A stretch of DNA of 64,000 nucleotides from assembly GCA_964036315.1 (NCBI GenBank), contig OZ038511.1, forward strand, positions 1,934,672-1,998,671. The letters run 5' to 3'. The translations under genes were made by a program, and so were the position numbers. Of this stretch, positions 22,641-36,900 are shown piece by piece (within the stretch, counting starts at the first letter, position 1; each line of letters starts with the position of its first letter). The notes beneath the pieces were generated by a model, which was not told where the DNA came from, made no database searches, and saw only the letters and a list, made by a program, of their open reading frames with translations. The DNA comes from Acanthosepion esculentum. Its lineage: Eukaryota > Mollusca > Cephalopoda > Sepiida > Sepiidae.

Positions 22641-24423
22641 ATTTCAATTGTCATTATATATCTGTATATATATAAAAAAACACTTATTTAATCTTAATGC
22701 AATGGGATTTTAATTGTCAGCTGGGAAAAGCTCAAACAAGTGGAGAGACAAGTTGTTTGAAACACAAAATCATCATTTTAGATGCACTTAGTCAAACTGA
22801 ACATCAAAGATTGAAAAAAGAAAATTATAGCCCTGCAGATATAACAATAAAAATTCAACATGGGAGTTTGCGTGTATGTTTGTGTGTGTGTGCGCGCAGA
22901 TGTCAACATATTTTTGTCACTCACAAAAATATGTGCAATTTATCAACAAATTTTGTGTCCTTTGTTCATTGCAAGCAACCGATTGTTCAACAGGAGAATT
23001 ATCACAAAGCCGTCATTGGTAAGAAAACAAAATTTGGTTTTCCTTTCAACAAATCCATGGAATGTTTGGCAATAATTCAACAATTCATTTTTTAGGGAAA
23101 GAGGGCTGGGAGGGGGAGATCAAGTCATCAAACCCAAATGTTTGCAGCGGGTATTTTTTCTTCTTTTTCCAAAGAAACCAATTCTAAGAAACACAGAGTC
23201 CCAGAGTTAAAAACTGAGTAGAACAAAAAAAGAAAAAAAAAGTGGTTATGCAAAGATTCATTTTGAAAAATTAAGAATATTCCTTCTCCAAGAGATTTTG
23301 TCGATTTGATTATATTTCAATCTTTTCATTTTGTTTTGTGGTACAATCACCAGCTAGAAATGAGCTAACAGCACTGAAAAGTTATGTCATCAATTTCAGA
23401 AGTGACTGATTTGTTTCCAAAAATAAATGCAGTGGGGAGGCAGGAGGAGGACAAATATCTGTCAATAAATACCTATTGGAAATTTTTGCTTCTTCAATTT
23501 CTACAGACCAATCAAATCAACATGTGGCCAGATGGAAACAGTCAAGCAGTGTTTCCATGTAGCAGCTGAGTTGGTTTATTCAGTCAATAGTCAAAAATAT
23601 AGCTTATATCTGTTTTAAAATAACGTGTTGTGGGGAGGAATTAAAAATAATAAAAAGGATAAAAGTTGATCCAGAAGCAGAAAGACCAGGAATTTAATCG
23701 AAAATTTAACTCCATAAGGGATGCTAAGATTATTTTCTATCCCATCATCAATTTCTACATCTTGACAAATAGCAATATCAAAAGGTTGAAATATTTTCGC
23801 CTAAAAAGAATTAAATTTCTTTCTTTCTTCAGCAAAAAAAAAAAAAAAAGCATCGACTCCAAAACATAATTTTCGGCTTGAAAATACAACTGCCAAAGTT
23901 TTTAAGCATTACTGAAAGCCAAAGAATTCTGTAAGAAGAATCTTTTGAAACGAACTAATTTTATTCTCTAAGATTTTAGTTCTGAGGTAGAAGTGAACAA
24001 TCCTAATTGTTGCTGTCTCCTCCTCCTCCTGTCAATCATCTTTAATGATTATCATTTCATAAATCTGCTTTATCCACGGGATTGTCCCTCCCCAGCAATT
24101 AGGTTTCAGTTCATAAATGGCTTTGTAGTAAAATCAGTTGTGCTGAAGAAGTGCAGGTGAATAAGAAACATTTCTGATAAATAATTTGCTTGGATACAGG
24201 TGAAAAATATATGATTCTGGATCGGCAAAAGTGAGCAACTCATCTACCTGACCCCATCTAGGGTAAGGGTGAAAAGTTCACATAAACCCATTACATTCTG
24301 ATATCACAAGAGAATAAAACAAAAGTTTTTTTATCAAGAGATTTTCTACAGGTTTTTTTTTTCTCCATCAAACTTTCAAAAAATAGATTTCTTTTGAGTT
24401 TGTAGATCAGTATCTATCTTTCT
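18002..24423. other. AT-rich stretch, no gene recognised
   Basis: This lies beyond the 3' end of the minus-strand peptidase gene. It holds many homopolymer runs, a TA microsatellite at about 22605-22638 and short chance reading frames only. No splice-bounded exon, transposase or reverse-transcriptase motif was seen on either strand. Part of it could belong to a very long 3' UTR. Confidence 0.4.
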
Positions 24424-24429
24424 TTTATT
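24424..24429 (-). terminator. Candidate polyadenylation signal AATAAA for the M13 peptidase gene
   Basis: This is the first canonical AATAAA I found on the minus strand after the stop codon at 26001-25999. It would give a 3' UTR of about 1.6 kb. An ATTAAA lies about 105 bases before it. In such AT-rich DNA these hexamers are common, so the assignment is weak. Confidence 0.2.
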
Positions 24430-25998
24430 TTTGTTGGGGAGTGAGTGGGGTTTGACAACATGAAAGGCAAAACTGTTGAAGGGCAAGAATCCTTCAAAAC
24501 GGATAAATATTACTTAAGCAGGATTTCTGTCTATTTTTAATAGAAGCTTTTCTTTTTTGCCAAAAGCCGGGTCAGATCTCACAAGTCAGCCTCTTTGTTT
24601 CCACTTATGCTTGTTTTCAATGTCAAAATGGGAATCGAGAGAAGAAAAGGAAGAGGAGGCCACAAAATGAGAATCTAAGAAAAAAAACACAAAGACCAGC
24701 TCCAAATTCTCTTTCAAGAAATTTTTCCAAACAGTTTTCAAATGGGGAATCCATTTTTTTCTACTAAGAACAAACATTTTTTTTTTTAAACTGTCATTTG
24801 GGTAAAATTAGAGAAGAAAATGGGAAATTTGAACTTCAACATGACAAGCACAAATTTTGCTATTTAAATACAAATCCATGAGAAAACGTTTTTTTCCTAT
24901 AGAGACGTTTAAACTCTGAGGAATCTGTTTTTACTATTTATCCAAATAGCTTTACTTTTCTGATTTTTCACAGAATTTTTTTTAAAGAACACATGAATAT
25001 TTTTTGGATTTAAAGAGGTAAAAACAATAAAATAATTAAAAAATATAAATGCTATAAACTATACAAACCTATACGTATTTTGTGTAGTTTATGCTATAAA
25101 CTATACAAATATGAATAATGAGAGGATCGGTATTCTCCCCAAAAGAAACGTTTCAATTTCACAGTAGCAAATGGTCATCTTCAGCAATATCAGTACAAAT
25201 GACAAATGGAATTCTCAAAATAATTTTTTTTTTGCTTTTCTTCAATGAATGCCATTAATGAATTAGATGATAAAATACAATTACACATAAAAATTTAGCC
25301 AGGAATAACTTAAATGTTCAAAAGTTTTGTAACATTTGATTGAGAAATTTGATACAACTTCAAAAGTACAAAATATTTTTATATTGTTTTTCTACTAAAA
25401 TATTTCAATTCCAGGTTTGAAAATTAACAACAAACTACAAATAGGTTCTTAATTTTGTTATTACTTTTTTCTTTTTTTAGTTGCCATATAAAATCCTTTC
25501 TGCTGATAAATACTGTTTGACTCATTTTGACGTAACGCAAGGTGGCTACTCTTGTTTCTTAAGCTAAAAAAATGTTTTTCTTGGGCAATCAAGGAAGAAA
25601 TATAAAATGAAATGTCAAAGGTTTCATGATTGCTGAATGACTCTACTGATGTTTTTGAAAAAGACTTCATTTATCATCCGAGAAGATTAAAAATGGTGGA
25701 TACTTGGTGAAGAGCCAGTCTATTGGGAAGAAATGGAAAATGAAGAATCAGCCAAAAGTTGGGCCTAGAAAAGCAGATGTAAAAAAACAAAAGATATATA
25801 AAAAAAAAAGTTTGAAATTTCTATGAAACAAAAAAAACAAAATTTACAAACTCCAAAGGAACAAAAGTGTCATGTGTGGCTCATGAGAATAGAGGTTGGG
25901 GAGGGCTAGATCATGTTTGAATCAAGAATAAAACAGCAACAGTAGCATTGCAGCAGTAATTAAATGTCAGTTTTGATCAGACATTTGAGCAGCAAGTT

Positions 25999-26098
25999 TC
26001 ACCAAACTTCACATTTGGATTTTGGATTCATTCGACTTCCAACTGAACAATTAAACTGTTTTGCAAAATCCCACGAGTTGGAAAGCGTTCCGATTACT
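25999..26098 (-). CDS. M13 (neprilysin-like) metallopeptidase, terminal exon
   Basis: This exon ends the gene. It begins after the acceptor TTTTATTTTCAG (minus strand) with one base that completes the AG left by the previous exon to Arg. It then encodes [20 protein letters not shown] followed by [12 protein letters not shown] and a TGA stop at 26001-25999. The pattern VIGTLSN...F...F-C..GS-MNP...C-VW is the canonical C-terminus of M13 zinc peptidases; the terminal Trp and Cys are structurally conserved across the family, and one of the two Cys residues bonds to the distant N-terminal part of the ectodomain. The length, 32 codons plus stop, is typical for the last coding exon. Separated from the previous exon by an intron of about 12.2 kb. 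The start of the gene lies outside the window. Confidence 0.93.
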
Positions 26099-29000
26099 CT
26101 GAAAATAAAAAGAAGAAAAAAGATATCAGGACATGTGAAAAGCAGAGAAGAAAATCCAACAACCAGAAAAACTCATTTTCCTTTCATCAAAAGCAGATAA
26201 TAAAAAAAAAAACAATGCAAAAATGTTTAAGAAATTTGGTTGGGATTCAAATTCTGATTTCATCTCTGAACTTGATATAAAGTACAGCCAAGTGGTTCTT
26301 TATCAAATCCTCATGTTAAGGACTTTTATTTTAAATGAAAATTTCATTGAAAGCAGAGCATTTCCATCTCTCAAGTATTGTCTTCTGCAAATAAAGGAGG
26401 CGGAGGATATTGTCCAGGAGGGATCATTTCTGGCTGGAGATAATGCAAGACAAATACTGTGTGTTTATTCTCACTTGTGAATATTTGGCTCTTTAAGGTT
26501 TCAAAATATTTTCTTGAAATGTTTTTGAGAGTATTCCAGTCTCCAATTCAAGAGCCATTCCATTAGTTATCATCTAATATTAACATAAAATTCTTCAAAC
26601 TTACAGCCCCTTATATTAATGTTAATGGGCTTTCAGTCTTTCCGCTAGTTTTTTGGTACACTGATATTAATGTAGACTTTCAAAAGTAAAGAAGGGGGGC
26701 TGTTGCCACTTAACAACAATGAATAGAAAAAGAAGAAACAGTCGTATCCTCCTCTTAGGTTTTGTATCAAACTTTCTGTGTGCCTCGATTGAAAATAGAA
26801 AAACAAAAATGATAAAGTGATTCCAAAATATTGGCCTACCAAGGAAAAATATTGAATTAATAAACAAGATAGAATGGAATAGGTTTTGTTATCTTTGAAA
26901 TTTCTGAAATATTTTGAAATGGGATCCAAATCTTGTTTAGCTGGATTTTGCTGTTTCAATAACTTGTGATGTCTTTCAGAATCTCTCTCCTCCTTATATG
27001 AAATTGATCTAAATAAAGAAAACTTAATCACTATGATTGTCTTGTAAGATAAAATTCCAACAAAAAAAAAAAGAAAACGTTACTTGCCAGAAACAAGAAT
27101 CTAAGAGAAACAGAATTCTTGACAATGTTTTCTAATCAGACCATTTTACAAATTAAAATATTTTTCCCTAAGGATCAGATTAGCCTTTCTGTGAATAAAA
27201 TGTTGGTAGAAGTCATTGCTGAAGCAAATCAATTTTCTTGCCCTGAAAAAACAGATACTACATTTTGATCTTCCAACAACTTGTTATAAAATAGCTAAAG
27301 TTTACACAGTTAAAAGTATTGATTTAGAACTTCAAAGTAATAATGCTCAAAATTAATGGGAAAGATTTTGAACAATCAAAAGTGATTAATCTCAAAACAG
27401 CTTAGGTTTACTGAGATGTATGTATTTATGTGTGTATATATATATATTTTCATGGGTGTGTCCATAGTTGCATTGTAAATGAGTCTATTTTGATATTTAC
27501 AAATACAACTCGTGTTTTACTCTGATCAAAGAGAAACTTTAGCCAGCTAGGTGCAGCTACTTTGAAACTAAAGATAATTTAACTTTAAGTGAAGATTATT
27601 TCTACAAGTTTTTGAAATGAGAATAAAATCTTTTTTTGGAAAGGTAACATTAAAAGCTGAAAACTTGTCAGTCTTAAACAGTGCGCGCTTTGTGCCTAGG
27701 ATGAAATCCTGCCCCCGCCTTTTGTAGATACTCATATTCTACTTCCACCCTCTCTTCACACAGTCAAAGCTTCTTCTTTTTTACCATTAACATCATATTT
27801 TCTTCTTTAAGCAGCACCCAGCTATGTCTCATTTGTCCACGCTGATGCTGGTATAATTTACAGACTTTGATCATCTTGTTAATGATCAGGACTTGGCTAA
27901 CCGTGTAGTTTCTCTTGATTCTAACACATCTAGAGGACAATGGTGTCAGATTATGCGCCTACCTATTCTTTATATCCCAATAATTGTACATCAATCTCCT
28001 TGCCACTTGGATATAAACCAAATTATCAAGATGTAAGAAAATTATTTCAGCGTAATTAGTTTGAATTAGAAGACCAGTGACAACCAAATAATTTTGACCA
28101 AGGCCGCCTTAATCAATTCATCGGAAGATCAATAACAAGCAATTAGGTTGTGTAGTGATTGGGAATGGACTTTATTGGAATTGGCTAAAATTTAGTATTG
28201 ACACTTTAAAACAGACAGAAAATCTGAAAAATAAGTTCTTCTGATGACACCCGTAAATAGGTTCAAGTTTACTCGAGGTAGTGAATATTTTTTTAAGATC
28301 ACTTTTGTCACTTGAGATGAATTTCTTCTGTATTTGTGGGCAAAATCAAGTTTCTTCTTTATTTAAAGCAGCAACTATTTCCCTAATGCAGCATTATTTC
28401 CTTTACAGAAAAACTTGGGCATTTTTAAATTTTTCCATTCAATTTCAAATTCTCAACTAAAAGCAACAGTTTTTCAATTCAACAGCACATGAAATTATTG
28501 TGCAGAAAATTTTCCATTCTCAAATTAAAGTAAAATTATATTTTAAAAGAGTCTGACAAGGGTTTTTACTTTTTGAAGATGAAACATTTAACGAGAGAGA
28601 TTATTCAGTGACATATCAAGTAATTAAGAAATATACAATGGAAATATTGTTGGAGTTGACAGTGGAATAGCTACTAATATTATTAGCTGGAGTACTCGCA
28701 TCTTGTTTAACATGGCTTCATCCAAGATGGCTATTAGAGAGGGCAGAACTTTTTAGTCAAATTTGCATAATGGTGGTACTACAGATTCCACCAGATGCAT
28801 TTATATTTCAACAAATATTGTTTGGCTAAAAATGAAGAAACTTCAGTTTTGGAAAGCCGCAAGCAATAAAAAATCATGTGACTTTAGTCATTGAAAGTAG
28901 TGAAAATAATTTTTTTTGTTCACACACACACACACACACACACACTTTCATTATTTAACCAAATGAAAATAAAAGATAACTTTGAGTTGGAAGTAAATGC

Positions 29001-31697
29001 TCAAAATGACCCCCATTTAATGGGAAAGCCATATTCGATCTGGAAAACTGTTCTTTATAAACTAGATGCCCAAAGGATGTGGCAAATTACCATTACTTGC
29101 CAGGTGTTTTCTCTAATCATAATCGATAGATTCTAAAAACAATCTTTCATTGAAAACTGTTGATTTTTGTTCCAAAGAAAAGATTCTGTTGTCAATTATC
29201 TGAAATTCTCAAAAATATTTTCATGTAAAATCTTATAAATGATAAAACGGGCAGTTGTGTTACAAGAATATGAGATTCTTCAAAATGTTTTGGGTCAAGC
29301 GATTAACCAGAGCTGAATGCACTTTTACTGAATATTAATTGCTTTTCAGATTATTTTTTTTTAAATTGGGTAAATGCGATTGGGTAACCCAGTTTTAAAA
29401 AGTCATTGATTATGGTAAAAGATTTCATTAGATGACCGGGTGTTTGGCAAATTGAAATTCAGAACAACTCCTCTTCAGCCAGTCATTGTCAAATGGAATT
29501 TTTCTCAATTTAGCTGTAGACGACAATATACAACTCAACTGTAATAAAATTTTTTAAAAACTACCAACTTATTTTAGTCAACTGCTAGGAACTGCCAATG
29601 ATCCTTTTGTTAGTAGCCTCATTTTATCAACATAGTTTTTATTCAAAGTTTAGTATTCTCTGTGTTTTTGTTTGAGTAAATATACATCAGAGGTAAAAGA
29701 AAATACAATTTGAAGAAGTTAAAGCTAAACAACCAAGTTATGTTTGAATCCCAGATTTTAGGTTGAGATTTGAGGCCATTAAAAATATTTGAAAACTGAT
29801 TCCAAGCAAAATCTGAATGTCTTCTTCTCTAATTTATGACTTAATCATTTGAATTTGTTATTAATTGCCCTTGATGACCATCTACTCTGCAATTTGGTTT
29901 CCTTTGAAAAGCTTTGCAAAAGAATATTTGATGAGGAAAAAATTTTTAAAAAATAATTTCATCTCTCCCGCTCTCTCTTTCCCCTTCTTTCTTTTGTGTG
30001 TGTGTGAACTGCTAAATTGAATCTCTCTTGCTTTCTTGACTGGGAGAGAGAGAGAGGATAAAAAGAAATGTTCTAAGATGAACTTAAGGATCCAATATAG
30101 AAGAGTAGGTACAAAAGAACTGATAGTGTGTCCTCAGTGACCTAGTGGTAAAAAGTCATTTGATTCTTTAAAAAATTCCATCTCTTCCTTTTTTTCCTTA
30201 AGTATCTTCTGTTCCATTAATAATGCCTATTTTATTTGACTTCTTCATTCTCTTTCTGTCTCCTCACTAACAAGCATGACATTTACCTTTCATCATCATC
30301 TTCTATTCACAACTATTTCATCATCATCATCGTCGTCATCTATTAAAGGGAAACTAAAAACCTTCCTTAATCAGTATCACATAGAGAATGAAGAATTCTT
30401 GTTGTGAAAGTGCAATTATTTTAGACTTAATAATTCTTAAAAAAGAAAAAGGAAAAAAAAAATGGGAAAACTGCCTTAGATGGTGTTAGCAATTTGTCAG
30501 TGCACCGTGTCTCTGCATGTATGCGCCTTGATTCTTTCTCAGCCCAACAGACATTTTCATTTCCCAAAAGATCATTAGAGTGAACAAAAATTTGAACCTT
30601 TGCCTTCTTCAACAAAGTCAATCTCTGAGAGTTCAGAATGAATAATAAATGTCTTATAATTATATTTTGCTTATTTATTTATCAAGTAAGATCTGCTGAT
30701 GATGCCACAATGGACACAACTTTTGTGGTCATTAAACTAACGACATTTCTTAGATATTAATGATCAACTTTTGAGAGATAAAAATGAGAATGTAAACTGA
30801 TGCTGCTTTCTCATGCACACACACCTTTTCTTTCCTGTCTACCTCAGCTACCAAAGTATCAACTTTTTACAATCACTGAAGACTGGAAGTCAATGGTAAG
30901 TTTCACATTCTTAGCATTGACTGTTTTGGACTAATAGTACTAATAGACATATATTAACATTTGTATTGCCTTTGTAGAATTTAATGCTTCCATTTCTGCA
31001 TATCATAAGACATTAAAAAGAATTTGACATTGAAGCTTGGCTAATGTTTGCATTTTGTCCATGTGAATCCCATGCAATCTGAGCCTTATTAGCAATCGAC
31101 TGCAGAATTGAAGCTGCTCTGATGCCTGCTGTTGTTGCTCTGTTGTTATCTGATCTGAACTGTTTTAATTCAGACAATTTCACCTCCTGGCTCTATTAGA
31201 AAGAAAGAAAGAAGCTTATCTCTCTTCAAACATGCATGCACACCACCACCAAAGAGAATGCTGACAGCAAATTCATTATCAAAACTCTAGTGTTAGATTT
31301 TGTCTCTACAGACAAATGAGTAGATTATTTGGATGCATTTATAAATGATGCAAAGAAGTAAACACTTTTTCTAAGAGTTACCAAAAAGAAAGTTTCGTAT
31401 TTCACAAGAATGGTAAGGAAAGGAGTAGACAAAGGAAAGTCAGTTTTTTGCTAATAAATTAACATTTGATTTAAAATGTGAAAAAAGATGGCAGAAAGTG
31501 AACGCAATAGAAATGAGGAATCGGATGGCAAGAATCAAATTTGGTTTTATATCCAACTTATATTTGATTTATTTCCACTAATTTCCAACGGCTTTCAGGA
31601 AAGTTGTATGTTAATTATCTCTACTATTGCCACTCCTATCAATTTCTAAAATATGTCACCCTCATCTGACAGTCTGCTTATTTTTTTTATGGATATA
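26099..31697 (-). other. Intron of the M13 peptidase gene (3' part), nothing coding seen
   Basis: The 12.2-kb last intron runs from the donor at 38276 to the acceptor at 26099. In this part I see only AT-rich sequence, a short TA run near 27438, a CA run at 28921-28944 and a CT/GA patch near 30030. The frame at 26223-26480 and others are unremarkable. Confidence 0.6.
28919..28945. repeat. (CA)n microsatellite
   Basis: A pure run of ACAC repeats inside the intron. Confidence 0.95.
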
Positions 31698-33934
31698 CAG
31701 GGTGGATCAAAAATACTTTTACAAACTTTGGGGGCGGGTTTCTCACACCAAAACAAGGACAAAAGTTCATATCAACATATTGTGCGTGACACTGAGGTGG
31801 TTAAACATTAATTCTAAACAAAAAGAGTTAAGCCCAAAATGAAAGATAGAAAGAGAGAATGGAAGACATTTTCCCTGGTAATACAGAAATGAAGAGAAGG
31901 TCATCTGGGTTGCCTCGCCCCTACCAACTGGAATGATGCACCAAGAGTTTACTCTTTTTATTTGGCATGTGGGTAAAGCAAATTGGGAAGTGGCTTTATC
32001 TCATTCTTGGGAAATTAGAAAAACACGTTATCATTCGCAAAAAGGGAAGCAGACAGAAATTATATTTTCCTTGGCGAAAACAAATTGAAGGTTAGGATTA
32101 TGAAAACCAATCCATCATAACAGGCAGGTGATTTGGCGAAGATGCTGACCGTCCCAAGGATGGGAAACAGCGTATCTCTTTGTTGAGAATTTAGGTAAAC
32201 AAATAAATTTTAGCTGACAAAAACAAATTTGAAAATAATTTTTATCTATCACTGAGAAGGTGATCTGCCTTTTTTTTTTTTCTTGCTGGATAAGTGGGTC
32301 AAGAATAGAAGTCAGAGAATTGAGAAGAATAAACCATGCCCTTTCTTCTATGCACTTTAAAAATTAGATTTGTTGTATCAAAAGCTATATAAACTAATTG
32401 AAGATTAACCCATGAATCTCTTGTTTTATTTTTTTCATCATGAAAGATATAGCATCCGCCATGGATTGAACCAGCGATGCAAGACTATGATCTTCGATTT
32501 CCTACTATTCTGAGATCAAGAGTTGCTGTGGATCAAAGCGGCCAGCAACCAACAACCTGCTTGGACCAGCACAGAGTTAGCCTCATGGTTAAAATGTCAT
32601 TCTAAGACCCTGAGGACGGGACCACTAAATGTGGTTACACCACCAGGCGTAGGTGACAGCAAAAGGTGTTATATGTCTGCAAATCCTTTGTTTTTGAGCT
32701 ATAAAGTTTTAAAAAGTTTATGGTAGATGGTGTTGTGTTGCCATAAAGACTAGGTTACATTTGTCATTCGTGTACATATGTGGCTAGTCTTTCTTCACCG
32801 TTTAATGTGTGTAGTAGTTAGTTAACTGAGAAGTGTTCTGTTTAACAATGTCAGGATATTCATATCATAAACAGGCAGATATGATTTTTACTTATAGCCA
32901 AGTGAATGGTAATGGATGTGAGGCTGCACGGCTGTATCATCCAACCTTTGCTGCTGTTTAGCCTCACATTGCTGAGACAGGATCTATAGCACCACAAACT
33001 CTGGATTGAGGAAAACAGAGATCCAATTGTATGCCTGACTATGAAGAACACATTCTACAGGCTGTCTGCTATGATTCAGGTATCATCACACATCAAGTGG
33101 TCCTAGCATGTTATACATCTCATAGTATCGCATAGAGGGGTACTTTAAGAACAGCTCCTGTATCTGTACCATTTGCAACACATGCAGGGTCTTTTGCTCT
33201 CTGATCACTCAACATGGAAGAACTCTTCAGTCTTGTTTACGGATAAGACAACATTTGAAAGAGATAGAATGGCAAATTTACACAACCAACATTTGTGGTC
33301 AGATCGGAATCACCACGGTACAATACAGGCTGGACACCAGCATCAGTTTATGATTAATGTGTCGGCTGGAATTGTAGGTGACAGTCTGGTAGGTATCTTA
33401 TGCTCTCCCAGTACGTTTTGCAGGTGTCTACAGGGACTTTATTTTGAACACACTTCCAGACCTGCTAGAGAATGTACTGCTGCTAATAGGAAGACAAATA
33501 TGATTCATGCATTATGTGGCTCCGGCACATTTTAGTCACATTGTTAGCGATGCACTGGTTGATATCTACCACAAAAGATGGATAGGTGAGCAGGGGGCAC
33601 TGGTTCTATGGCCTGCACATTCTTCCGACCTCAATCCTTTGGATTTTTATTGGTAGGACCACCTAAAACAATTGGTTTATGCAGCAGACATTAATAATGC
33701 AGAGGTGCGTCGTAAATGTGTCATGGGGGTCTGCAAAACCATTTGACACTGTGTGAGAGTATTTGAAAAGGTCAGCCAGTCAATGTTCTGATGCCCCTTA
33801 AAGCTTGTAAAAGTATTTTTGCATTGTATCTTGGATTGTACATTTACGAACATATGTTTATATGAACTTTTGTCTTTGTTTTGATGTGAGGAACCCACTC
33901 TCCAATTTTGAAAATATATTTTTGATACTCAGCG
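31698..33934 (+). mobile_element. Tc1/mariner-superfamily DNA transposon, both ends present
   Basis: The left end at 31698 reads CAGGGTGGATCAAAAATACT. The right end, read on the minus strand from 33934, reads CGCTGAGTATCAAAAATATA. The inverted repeats extend for about 90 bases and become nearly identical further in (CAAAACAAGGACAAAAGTTC against CAAAACAAAGACAAAAGTTC, then ATAT-AACATAT). TA (or TATA) borders both ends, as expected for this superfamily. About 1.1 kb of sequence of unknown origin (for example 32460-32750) lies between the left end and the transposase start. The element sits in the 12-kb peptidase intron, in the opposite orientation to the gene, and is inactive. Confidence 0.85.
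32848..33765 (+). pseudogene. DDE transposase of the Tc1/mariner-like element, degenerate
   Basis: The ATG at 32848 starts QADMIFTYSQVNGNGCEAAR, which resembles the helix-turn-helix start of this transposase type. Frame changes follow, then DYEEHILQAVCYDSGIITHQ (PDLEE-IL-AV---P--ST). Next LQHMQGLLLSDHSTW leads into the open frame 33173-33535 with VLFTDKTTFERD (first catalytic Asp; the following Glu is Lys) and HNQHLWSDRNHHGTIQAGHQ. Finally, in another frame, HYVAPAHFSHIVSD occurs where the family has HDGAPAHFS, so the second Asp is replaced. KRWIGEQGALVLWPAHSSDL then NPLDFYW carries the third Asp. At least four in-frame stops or shifts are present. This transposase group is widespread in arthropods and molluscs as unnamed DDE proteins. 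Confidence 0.85.
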
Positions 33935-36900
33935 TATATATAGAGAAGAGCAAGAAACATTTGTGTTAATTTATGTCTGTAATTTGTCAGCCTAACAAAA
34001 AGCATTCAATACGAACGCTGCTTACAGATGATTTGTTACTGATATGGTGATTGCCTTGTATACTTGTTAAGATCAATGAACGGACATATCTTTGTTCTCT
34101 ATTTAGAAATACAAATTTACGTTCCTTCTAACGCCAAGTGATGGAATTGGTTGTATTAAGGACGAGTGAATTGGATCATAAGAAAATAAACACAAAAATA
34201 AATTCTCTCTAATAAAAAGTGTACATCAAAGATTTTCTCAACAAACATGAATTCATTATAAAAAAACACAATTTGACTTCAAACTTTAAAATGGCAATTG
34301 TCATTATATAGAACTGGTAGCAGCAAATTATTAATGAATGATTTGATTTTTCTGTTAAATGGAATGGAAAAAAGAATCCAGCAGCTTTTATCTTGGTGTT
34401 TTGGCCTGATTCCATTTACTGGCCATCATCAGGTGATTAACTATGGCTGATGCTCTTTATTTATCTGGTAATAAAAGATAATTGAGGAAGTTTTTTGCAT
34501 GGGTCTAGATAGATGGCGCCAACCAAAGGAGAAAGATGAAAAGAAACCATTAAGAGTTTACACAGTTTTGAAATTCGTAAAAATTGATTGAAGAATGACT
34601 TGAACTGAGAATGTGGTAGAGAATTTAAAGATTATAAAATGGCCACATTATGTTGAGAAATACGATATGAAGAGCATTCATTCACTGGCAACTGTTAATC
34701 TCTATTCTGTGACGGGGCATGTGTATGCGTGAGAGACAGAGAGAGAGAAAGAGATTCTCTGTTTCATCATCATCATCATCATCATCATCACCTTTGGAGC
34801 AGTTTGCTCTGTGTATGTTACTGAAAGCACCTTCAATAATTAAGCAGTTTAGGGAAATAAGTACCTGACTCATATGCAGCTAAGAAAGGAAGAAGCTGGC
34901 CATTATAGTTTGGACTTCAGATGCTGTTATTAGAAAAACAAAGACTGGCTTCTATCTCACCCATGAAAAACCTTTTTTTTTCCCACATCAAACTATAAAG
35001 GTCAATTGCACTCATTCAAAAAGACACCTGCAACATTTTACAGACAATTCGATCTGACAATGACAGTCTTTCTTTTTTGGGCCAACAACAATTTAACACT
35101 TCATGTTCAGGGCAGTTAATCACTGAGATTTCAAGGTTCCAAAAATTTACAACCTTTCCTAACACTGAAAAGGTTTTTTTTATTCCAGCAAATTACATTA
35201 GTAAAAGTGATTTGTACAATTATCCACTGGTGAAAAAAAAAAAGATTTTTTTTTTTTTTATTATTGTTGTTAGATCTTTGGTAATGGCCATTTTAGTGTA
35301 GCATATTCGGGGGGAAAACCCAATAATTTAGAAATTCTTGCAAAAATCAAATAATTGTCTGATTTTAATGAAACTTTCAGAACTTATTAAAAATGAATGA
35401 ATTTATTTTTGAAATTTTTATTTTTAGAAAATCTTGGTAAAAATATTTTATTTTTTTTTACGTTACCCCTCTAACCCCCCCCCCCCCCCAATTAATTTTA
35501 TGAAATTTTCTAGAATTTCAAAGAGTTTTATATTACTTATAAGCAGGACTTCTTGGAGAAATTAAATCATCAATTTTTTTTTTTTTTTCACAACTACTGC
35601 CAACTTTTAAAAAATCTGCTCCAAATTGTAAAATAAAAACTGCAATAAAACTATCTAATTATTGAATTAGATAGACTTTTATTTTCTTTTATAAATAATA
35701 TACATTAAGGACATTATTATCTAAAGAAAAAAAAATTTTTTCAATGAATAATGAATTTTTACAAGAATTGTTTGCATTTTTCTTTAATATGAAAAAATGT
35801 TTTAAAATTCTTTCATGCAGAGTGTGGGGTCGGTTATTACATTTTTAAGTGAAGACTATATTTACTAAGTGAAAATTAAAAGCATAATACAAATAATGCT
35901 ACCAAAACTTTTTACCATAATTAAAAATATTTTTTTTGTGTGTGTCAAAATGTTAATTTTTTTTTTTAGTATGACATGTAAAGGTCTTATCTCACTCTCA
36001 GTTATTAAATTAAAAATTAAATTGAGATAAGATTCTCGTTTATCAATTTAAACAATAACTCAGTGAGATATTTTAATTATTAATATAATAATAATTTTAT
36101 TAGTTATCTCAGTTATTAAGTTAAAATGTAATAATTTAATGTATTGTATAATATTAATAATTAATAAAATTATTTATCATTATCTTAGCTATTAAATAAT
36201 GAAATTAATAACTCAATAATGTAAGAAATTTTTATAGTATTTTAAATTATTATAAGAAGAAAAAAACATTATGTCACTTTTGATGCACCATACTAAACCT
36301 CCTGTCAACACATTCAGCAATCAAATTATTGATGAAGATGTGAAAATAACAAAACCCCAAGGTCAAGAAATGTTTGTCTCAAAAATTTTATGCAATAAGT
36401 AAGTGATTTGTGTTTCAGAACAGATTAATTTAACTTTAATTTGCTAATTTTACGAAAGTAACGTTTCAGAAATGTATACCTTATTTTTAGCGGGATTTTC
36501 AAAACCGAAAAATAAGTTTGTTTACATTTCTCTAAAAAAAAGTTACAAATGGCCGTTTCGATTGGTTTTTCGGAAGCATCGACTAAAAATCATTCAAATT
36601 TCTATTGGAAATACTCCACAGTATTTTTTTTCCTGGAATTAGAAAATTTAATCCTTTAGCTTTCAATTGAAACGGTTGGAAAGCTTCGAAAAGTATTTTT
36701 CCTTTATGAAAAATACATTTAAATCTGAGGTATACAAATTTTTGGAGGCACCTAGTTTATATTTCTCATCACCTTTCAACAAAGTTGAATCCAATTGAGG
36801 GGGTTAGTCTTATTAAGTGGCCTGTACCCTAGCACATGAATGTATATAAAAGAGGAAAAGAAAGAAATGTTATGGCTCAGCTAATGAAGAACTTTTACTG

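Noticed and set aside
24586..27031. Several short minus-strand frames near the peptidase 3' end
   Set aside because: Phe- and Ser-rich chance frames in AT-rich DNA; only 25999-26098 carries M13 motifs.
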